Program-made: the position numbers and the translations under genes | Notes under the pieces: generated by a model | Seen by the model: only the letters and a program-made list of their open reading frames with translations | What the model was told of the DNA's origin: nothing | Database searches by the model: none | Part shown: positions 59,207-64,000 of the stretch, piece after piece | How the letters are laid out: each line of letters starts with the position of its first letter | Position numbering within the stretch: the stretch's first letter is position 1 | Assembly: GCF_003814005.1 (NCBI RefSeq) | Contig: NZ_CP033898.1 | Coordinates: 434,001-498,000, forward strand | Length of the DNA stretch: 64,000 nt | Source: Corynebacterium pseudopelargi | Lineage (GTDB): Bacteria; Actinomycetota; Actinomycetes; Mycobacteriales; Mycobacteriaceae | Direction: 5' to 3'

Positions 59207-59761
59207 ATGCAGCCGTGGAAGAAGAAGAAAAGCCTGCTGCGTGGCGCCAAATACGAGACGGTGCTGGAACCGCTCGAGCGAGAAGTCCTCGGCGATTTGG
59301 CCGCCAATATCAGCGAGGCGCTCATCGCCAGGGCGCAGTCTGCGCCAAAAGATGAGTTGGCTGAGCTCACCGGCATGGCCCAAGGGCACACCGAGGCCCC
59401 CGAAGATCCCTCGCTGGCGCGGCTCCTGCCGGACTTTGAGCGCGCGGAGGATCAAGAATATGAAGGCGATAATTCTCTGCTGCGCTCCTTGCATGAACAA
59501 GACATCACCAAGGCAAAGCTGGAAAACCTAAGAGCCATCGGCGATGCGATAGGCCCCGATGGTTCGGTGATGGTGAGCATTACAGAACAAGAGGCTCATA
59601 AGTGGCTTGCGGCGCTTAATGATCTCCGCCTGTATCTTTTTGCCGCGGAATCAGAAAACCCCGATGCCGATCATGATCGCCTCAACTTGGTGGAATGGCT
59701 TGCCTATAACCAAGAATCCCTGCTTACCGCCATGATGGGTCCCTTGGAGCAATCGGAGTAA
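59207..59761 (+). CDS. DUF2017 family protein
   Basis: A 184-residue hydrophilic, mostly helical protein. Family traits are the N-terminal WKKKKSLLRGAKYETVLEPLEREVLGDLAANI, RLLPDFER and the C-terminal WLAALNDLRLYL. DUF2017 genes follow clpS throughout actinobacteria, which suggests a role in Clp proteolysis, though the function is unknown. Confidence 0.92.
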   Translation: MQPWKKKKSLLRGAKYETVLEPLEREVLGDLAANISEALIARAQSAPKDELAELTGMAQGHTEAPEDPSLARLLPDFERAEDQEYEGDNSLLRSLHEQDITKAKLENLRAIGDAIGPDGSVMVSITEQEAHKWLAALNDLRLYLFAAESENPDADHDRLNLVEWLAYNQESLLTAMMGPLEQSE

Positions 59762-59788
59762 TCGGGGCAATCGGAATAATCGGAGTAG
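59753..59788 (+). repeat. 9-bp tandem repeat across a stop codon
   Basis: Four variants of (C/T)AATCGG(A/G)(G/A) in tandem span the last codons of the DUF2017 gene and the gap to the next gene. Slippage here could change the protein end and the spacing to the downstream start. Confidence 0.6.
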
Positions 59789-59791
59789 TAC

Positions 59792-60820
59792 GTGCACATC
59801 AACCCGCTTCCCGGCATCGCTATCGGGCATACCACCTTGGAATCTTCCGGCTGCACCGTCTTGGTGTGCCCCAAGGGAGCCATCGCCGCGGTGGATGTGC
59901 GCGGCGGCGGGCCTGGCACCAGGGAAACTGATCTGCTCGAGGCGCACAATACCGTCGAGCGGGTGCACGCCATTGCCCTTTGTGGCGGCTCGGCGTTTGG
60001 TTTGCAGGCCGCCGGGGGAGTGATGAGGGAGCTTGAAGCAGCAGGCATCGGTTTTGCAGTACTTGGGCCTGATCGCCCAGGGCCTGTGGTGCCGATTGTT
60101 CCCGCGGCCGTCATTTTTGATCTCCTGCTCGGCGATGCCCATTGCCGCCCAGGTGAAGACGCCGGTGCCAGTGCCTGCCGGGAGGCTTTGGCACAGCAGC
60201 TTTTCGACGCCCCAGCACCCCCTTCTACTCAACCCAAAGGCCTGAATGCGCCGAAGGATAAAGCTGCCAACTCCCAGCACGAGACCCACTACTCAAGCAA
60301 TATTGGTGCGGGCATGGCAGCTAGTGCTGGGAAGCTGCGCGGCGGTTTTGGCAGCGCCAGCGTGCAAGCAGGCTCCTGGCAGGTGCAAGCCCATATCGTG
60401 GCCAACCCGGTAGGCCATGTGGTGGATCCTTCCACCGGCAGGCTGTGGGGTGCGCCCTGGATGGATCCGGTGGATCCGGTGGCCTATGGGCAATTAGCAG
60501 GCCTGGAATCCAAGCTCAACACCACCATCGGTGTGATCACTACCGATGCCCCGCTGACGAAAGCCCAGGCCAAGCGCCTTGCAATGGTCGGCCACGATGG
60601 ATTGGCGCGAGCCATCCGCCCCGCGCATTCGCCGCTCGACGGCGATACGCTCTTTGCGCTTTCTACCGGCGATGGCTCTGGTGTGAGCACCGAGGCGTTG
60701 CTTTCGCTTTCCATGGCCGCGGCTGATGCGGTGCAAGCAGCGATTGTGCAAGCGGTAGTGAATGCAGATGCAGGCTTTGGGCTTGAGAGCTATCGCTCGC
60801 TACGCTGCAAAGCATCATGA
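59792..60820 (+). CDS. P1-family (DmpA/NylC-like) N-terminal nucleophile peptidase
   Basis: A 342-residue protein starting with GTG. It has AVDVRGGGPGTRETDLL and HAIALCGGSAFGLQAAGGVM, then IGAGMAASAGKLRGGFGSAS. The likely self-cleavage site is N243-T244 in KLNTTIGVITTDA, which frees Thr as nucleophile, as in NylC. Members hydrolyse unusual or beta-peptide amides. The end overlaps the rhomboid start as ATGA. It contains a sense-strand 12-mer at 60198-60209. Confidence 0.88.
   Translation: MHINPLPGIAIGHTTLESSGCTVLVCPKGAIAAVDVRGGGPGTRETDLLEAHNTVERVHAIALCGGSAFGLQAAGGVMRELEAAGIGFAVLGPDRPGPVVPIVPAAVIFDLLLGDAHCRPGEDAGASACREALAQQLFDAPAPPSTQPKGLNAPKDKAANSQHETHYSSNIGAGMAASAGKLRGGFGSASVQAGSWQVQAHIVANPVGHVVDPSTGRLWGAPWMDPVDPVAYGQLAGLESKLNTTIGVITTDAPLTKAQAKRLAMVGHDGLARAIRPAHSPLDGDTLFALSTGDGSGVSTEALLSLSMAAADAVQAAIVQAVVNADAGFGLESYRSLRCKAS
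60198..60209 (+). repeat. 12-mer AGCTTTTCGACG, copy 8 (inside the P1 peptidase)
   Basis: Exact copy on the coding strand, coding for QLFDA. Confidence 0.5.
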
Positions 60821-61476
60821 ATATGTACCAGGGATATACACCGCAACCGGTAGTGGTTCGCAGAGGTGGCTTCGGCACCGGCATCGGGCTAGCCATTGGC
60901 TACCTCCTCACCATCTGGGCAGTGCACATTATCAACGTCTTCTTCTTCGGCGGCACCTTGGTGTACTTCGGTGTGCAGCCCCTCGATGTGTCTTCCCTGT
61001 GGCACATTTTCACCTCCCCGCTGGTGCATGGCTCCCTTGCCCACTTGGTGGCTAATTCGGTCCCTGGCGCCATTTTCTGTTTCCTCATTGGCTTTAGCGG
61101 TGCCAGGGCCTTCTGGGAGGTCACGGGCATTACCTGCATCGTCAGTGGTCTTGGAACGTGGTTTTTTGGCGGGGTAGGCACGTCGCATATCGGTGCCTCT
61201 GGTCTAATCTACGGCTGGCTTGCCTATTTGGTGGTTCGAGGAATCTTTAACCGCAGCTTTAACCAGGTAGCACTCGGTGTGGCACTGGCATTTATCTATG
61301 GCGGCTTGATCTGGGGCGTTTTGCCAACTGATGCAGGAGTGTCCTGGCAGGCGCACCTGTTTGGCGCTATCGGTGGTGTGATCGCTGGGGCCATCATCAC
61401 CAGTGATGATCCACCGGCGTTGCAGGCAAAGCGCGCCCGCGAAGAACAACGCCGCCTCCAAAGCTGGCAGGGCTAA
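60817..61476 (+). CDS. rhomboid-family intramembrane serine protease
   Basis: A 219-residue protein with six helices. The catalytic serine is S128 in [11 protein letters not shown] and the histidine H180 in [11 protein letters not shown]; the N-side [11 protein letters not shown] carries the usual H-x-x-x-N oxyanion region. It cleaves membrane proteins within the bilayer; the substrate is unknown. Start ATG overlaps the preceding stop. Confidence 0.93.
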   Translation: MNMYQGYTPQPVVVRRGGFGTGIGLAIGYLLTIWAVHIINVFFFGGTLVYFGVQPLDVSSLWHIFTSPLVHGSLAHLVANSVPGAIFCFLIGFSGARAFWEVTGITCIVSGLGTWFFGGVGTSHIGASGLIYGWLAYLVVRGIFNRSFNQVALGVALAFIYGGLIWGVLPTDAGVSWQAHLFGAIGGVIAGAIITSDDPPALQAKRAREEQRRLQSWQG

Positions 61477-61546
61477 ACGCTGCGCGGAGCAACTGCAGCG
61501 CTGGTGCGCAATCTGTAAGACGTTATCCTTCGATACACTGCCAGGT

Positions 61547-62350
61547 ATGCCAGACCCATCCTCACCCATCGGCATTTTTGATTCCGGCCTTGGCGGGCTC
61601 ACCGTGGCGCGCACCATTATGGAGCAGCTCCCGCATGAATCCGTGCACTATATCGGCGATACCGCCTTTGCCCCATACGGCCCTAAACCCATAGCCGAGG
61701 TGCGGCAACGCTCCATCGCTATTGGAGATGAGCTGATGGAACGCGGCGTGAAGATGATCGTGATCGCCTGCAACACCGCCACCTCAGCGGCTCTTCGAGA
61801 CCTCCGCGAACGCTATGACGTGCCGGTGCTTGGGGTGATTTTGCCGGCTGTTCGCCGAGCAGTGGCTACCACCCGCAATGGCAAAGTGGGCGTGATCGGC
61901 ACCGAGGGCACGATCAACTCTGGTGCCTATCAAGAACTATTTGCTGCCAGCCCCTCGGTAGAGGTCACGGCTGCTGCATGCCCCAGCTTTGTCAGCTTCG
62001 TGGAACGCGGCATTACTGCCGGCAGGCAGATCCTGGGTGTGGCACAGGGCTATCTCGAACCCTTGCAGGCCGCAGGCGTAGATACGCTCGTGCTGGGCTG
62101 TACCCACTACCCGCTGCTTACTGGCGTGATCCAATTGGCCATGGGCGATCACGTCACCTTAGTGTCTTCTGCCGAGGAGACGGCCAAAGATGTGCTGAGG
62201 GTGCTCAGCGATGCCGATATGCTCGCCGGTGAGCAGCACACACCTGCCCATCACTTCCATTCCACCGGTGATCCAGACACCTTCGCCCAATTAGCTACGC
62301 GCTTTTTAGGCCCGCATGTGAGCAACGTGGAACGCATCGCCACAACGTGA
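61547..62350 (+). CDS. murI: glutamate racemase
   Basis: A 267-residue cofactor-free enzyme giving D-glutamate for peptidoglycan. [12 protein letters not shown] (D12, S13), [13 protein letters not shown] and [13 protein letters not shown] contain the two catalytic cysteines. TACACT at 61534-61539 lies 7 bases before the ATG, so a leaderless transcript is likely. The open frame continues upstream into the rhomboid gene but without family support. Confidence 0.95.
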   Translation: MPDPSSPIGIFDSGLGGLTVARTIMEQLPHESVHYIGDTAFAPYGPKPIAEVRQRSIAIGDELMERGVKMIVIACNTATSAALRDLRERYDVPVLGVILPAVRRAVATTRNGKVGVIGTEGTINSGAYQELFAASPSVEVTAAACPSFVSFVERGITAGRQILGVAQGYLEPLQAAGVDTLVLGCTHYPLLTGVIQLAMGDHVTLVSSAEETAKDVLRVLSDADMLAGEQHTPAHHFHSTGDPDTFAQLATRFLGPHVSNVERIATT

Positions 62351-62414
62351 TTCCTTCAACGTTGCAGGCGCATTGGTTTTATATTTGTGTGCCCACCGTG
62401 GCAAAGTTGCCAGT

Positions 62415-63182
62415 ATGAAGGTGATCGTTCTTGGTAGCTCGGGTAGCGTTGGCGCGCCTGAGAACCCAGCCTCTGGCTACCTCATCCTTCCATCAACTGG
62501 CGCGGGTGTGCTGATGGATCTCGGCCCTGGGGTACTCGGCCAACTCCAGCGCCACCACGACCCCAACGATGCCCATGTGGTGTTTTCTCACCTCCATGCC
62601 GATCACTGCCTGGATTTCCCCTCGCTCATGGTATGGCGGCGTTACCACCCGCAGGCTCCAGCGGCCGGGCGCAACCTGCTGTTTGGCCCTGCAGCTACCT
62701 TTGATCACCTCGGGCGTTTAAGCGCCGATGAGCCAGATCAGATCGATGATATGTCTGATACCTTCGCCTTTAGTGCCTGGAAGGCGCATCAAACGGAGAT
62801 CCTCGGCTCGGTCAATATCACTCCTTATCCCATGATCCACCCGGTGGAAACCTATGCCTTGCGCATTGAGGAACACCGCACTGGCGCCGTGCTGGCCTAT
62901 TCGGGTGATACCGCCTGGACCAGCGAGCTGATCGAATGTGCCCGCGATGCGGACGTGCTCTTATGCGAGGCCACTTGGGGCGCAAGTAGCGAGGGCAAAG
63001 CACCCGATATGCATTTATCCGGCGCGGAGGCTGGGCGCATAGCACGCGAGGCCGGGGTAAAGCGGCTGGTGTTGGTGCATATTCCGCCGTGGGGTGACCC
63101 GGAGGCCGCTTTGGCTGCCGCCAGGGAAGAATTCTCAGGGCCTGTAGAGGTTTCCTATTCCGGCATGGAGATCGACTGCTAG
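62415..63182 (+). CDS. MBL-fold metal-dependent hydrolase, possible cAMP phosphodiesterase
   Basis: A 255-residue metallo-beta-lactamase-fold enzyme. The metal motif is [13 protein letters not shown], followed by [15 protein letters not shown] and LVLVHIPPW, as in RNase Z-like and cAMP phosphodiesterase-like hydrolases. The ATG at 62415 was chosen because the strand [13 protein letters not shown] starts the fold. The C. glutamicum gene cpdA for a cAMP phosphodiesterase lies, as far as I recall, in the same place near murI and rph; orthology is likely but not shown here. Confidence 0.85.
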   Translation: MKVIVLGSSGSVGAPENPASGYLILPSTGAGVLMDLGPGVLGQLQRHHDPNDAHVVFSHLHADHCLDFPSLMVWRRYHPQAPAAGRNLLFGPAATFDHLGRLSADEPDQIDDMSDTFAFSAWKAHQTEILGSVNITPYPMIHPVETYALRIEEHRTGAVLAYSGDTAWTSELIECARDADVLLCEATWGASSEGKAPDMHLSGAEAGRIAREAGVKRLVLVHIPPWGDPEAALAAAREEFSGPVEVSYSGMEIDC

Positions 63183-63234
63183 AACGTTGCCACCTTGGGG
63201 TAGTGCATTGGGGCGCCGGGTACGCTTGGAAGCT

Positions 63235-63975
63235 ATGAGTGAAACTTTCTCGCGTGCCGATGGGCGCGCCCTTGATCAGATGCGTCCTGTAAAGATCACC
63301 CGTGGCTTTACCACCAATCCGGCGGGCAGCGTGCTGATCGAATACGGCAATACCCGCGTGATGTGTACCGCCAGCGTTGAGCTGGGCGTGCCGCGCTTTA
63401 AAAAGGATTCCGGCGAGGGGTGGCTGACCGCCGAATACTCCATGCTTCCCGCCGCCACCCATGACCGCATGCGCCGCGAATCGATGGCCGGCAAGGTCAA
63501 AGGCCGCACCCACGAGATCTCCCGCCTGGTTGGGCGTTCTTTAAGGGCGGCCGTGGATCTTTCGCAGCTTGGCGAAAACACCATCAATATCGACTGCGAT
63601 GTGCTGCAGGCCGATGGTGGCACGCGCACCGCCTCCATCACCGGTGCCTATGTTGCGCTTGCCGACGCCATCGCGCACCTCAAGGCAGAAGGCGTGGTTC
63701 CAGGCGAGCCCCTGCTGCCCCCGGTTGCTGCGGTGTCTGTTGGGCTTATCGACGGCCACGTTTGCCTCGATCTGCCCTATGAGGAAGATTCGCGTGCCGA
63801 TGTGGACATGAACGTGATTATGACCGAGTCGGGGAAATTCGTAGAAATCCAGGGCACCGGCGAACACAACACCTTTGATCGCGAACAGCTCAACGCCCTG
63901 TTGGACTATGCAGAAAAGGGCTGCCGCGAGCTCATCGCCGCCCAAAAGGCCGCCTTGGCAGGGGAGTTGCGCTAA
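63235..63975 (+). CDS. rph: ribonuclease PH
   Basis: A 246-residue phosphorolytic 3'-5' exoribonuclease that trims tRNA 3' ends. It starts [19 protein letters not shown], has [39 protein letters not shown] (phosphate-binding RxxxxEIxRLIGRSLR) and [17 protein letters not shown]. The ATG at 63235 follows TACGCT by about 9 bases, again suggesting a leaderless or short-leader transcript. The stop TAA directly abuts the next ATG. Confidence 0.96.
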   Translation: MSETFSRADGRALDQMRPVKITRGFTTNPAGSVLIEYGNTRVMCTASVELGVPRFKKDSGEGWLTAEYSMLPAATHDRMRRESMAGKVKGRTHEISRLVGRSLRAAVDLSQLGENTINIDCDVLQADGGTRTASITGAYVALADAIAHLKAEGVVPGEPLLPPVAAVSVGLIDGHVCLDLPYEEDSRADVDMNVIMTESGKFVEIQGTGEHNTFDREQLNALLDYAEKGCRELIAAQKAALAGELR

Positions 63976-64000
63976 ATGCAGGTGCTGCTTGCCTCCAATA
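63976..64000 (+). CDS. start of a gene, probably RdgB/HAM1 non-canonical purine NTP pyrophosphatase (partial)
   Basis: Only eight codons are in the window (MQVLLASN), following the rph stop without a gap. The sequence and the common rph–rdgB pairing suggest a RdgB-type enzyme. Confidence 0.6.

Overview
The window is a stretch of a Corynebacterium chromosome. The order cat – cysE – cysK – ramA, the mixed rRNA operon, nrdHIE – ftn – nrdF – ctaD – serB, clpS – DUF2017 – P1 peptidase – rhomboid – murI – rph, and the near-identity of the LuxR-type regulator with C. glutamicum RamA as I remember it, all point to this genus. Species cannot be fixed from the sequence alone. Most genes are conserved housekeeping genes; accessory material is concentrated in a few islands.

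Layout. 1–3.5 kb: end of an alpha/beta-hydrolase, a tRNA-dihydrouridine synthase and the succinyl-CoA:acetate CoA-transferase. 3.6–5.9 kb: tRNA-Lys followed by a decayed prophage remnant holding a broken MuF/VG15-type phage toxin, an intact putative immunity gene, an integrase scrap and a 40-bp duplicated terminator. 6–8.4 kb: DUF4352 protein and a tRNA cluster (Glu, Asp, Asp, Phe) interrupted by an SDR gene that has lost its start frame. 8.4–14 kb: GNAT, cysE, cysK, ramA, cobalamin adenosyltransferase, murA (with the Cys-to-Asp change typical of fosfomycin-resistant MurA). 14–19.9 kb: one complete 16S–23S–5S operon without spacer tRNAs. 19.9–27.3 kb: ABC exporter pair, two fused-start CrcB fluoride channels, phosphoglucomutase, a MauE/DoxX protein with a DsbA-like protein, tRNA-Ala. 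27.5–32 kb: a DtxR-box-preceded YbtPQ/IrtAB-like heterodimeric ABC transporter with its own TetR regulator. 32–43 kb: lipoprotein, YkvI transporter, a secreted GH1 enzyme, and a lipid cluster of two paralogous acyl-CoA ligases, a secreted SGNH esterase, a 49-residue microprotein and oleate hydratase. 43–51 kb: flavin split-barrel protein, fructosamine kinase, nadE, an unlisted-size L36 gene, and class Ib ribonucleotide reductase with ferritin. 51–64 kb: ctaD, serB, peptidyl-tRNA hydrolase, dinG, pncB, clpS, DUF2017, P1 peptidase, rhomboid, murI, an MBL hydrolase, rph and the first codons of a RdgB-type gene.

Regulation that can be read: an McbR-like site before cysK, RamA-like boxes before ramA, DtxR-like boxes before the ABC transporter and ftn, and a phased NrdR box pair before nrdHIE. 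A 12-mer, AGCTTTTCGACG, occurs eight times exactly and always on the sense strand of the gene it lies in or follows; this is the most surprising non-genic signal. The lipid cassette with the microprotein (37.9–41 kb) is the best candidate for an undescribed functional unit.
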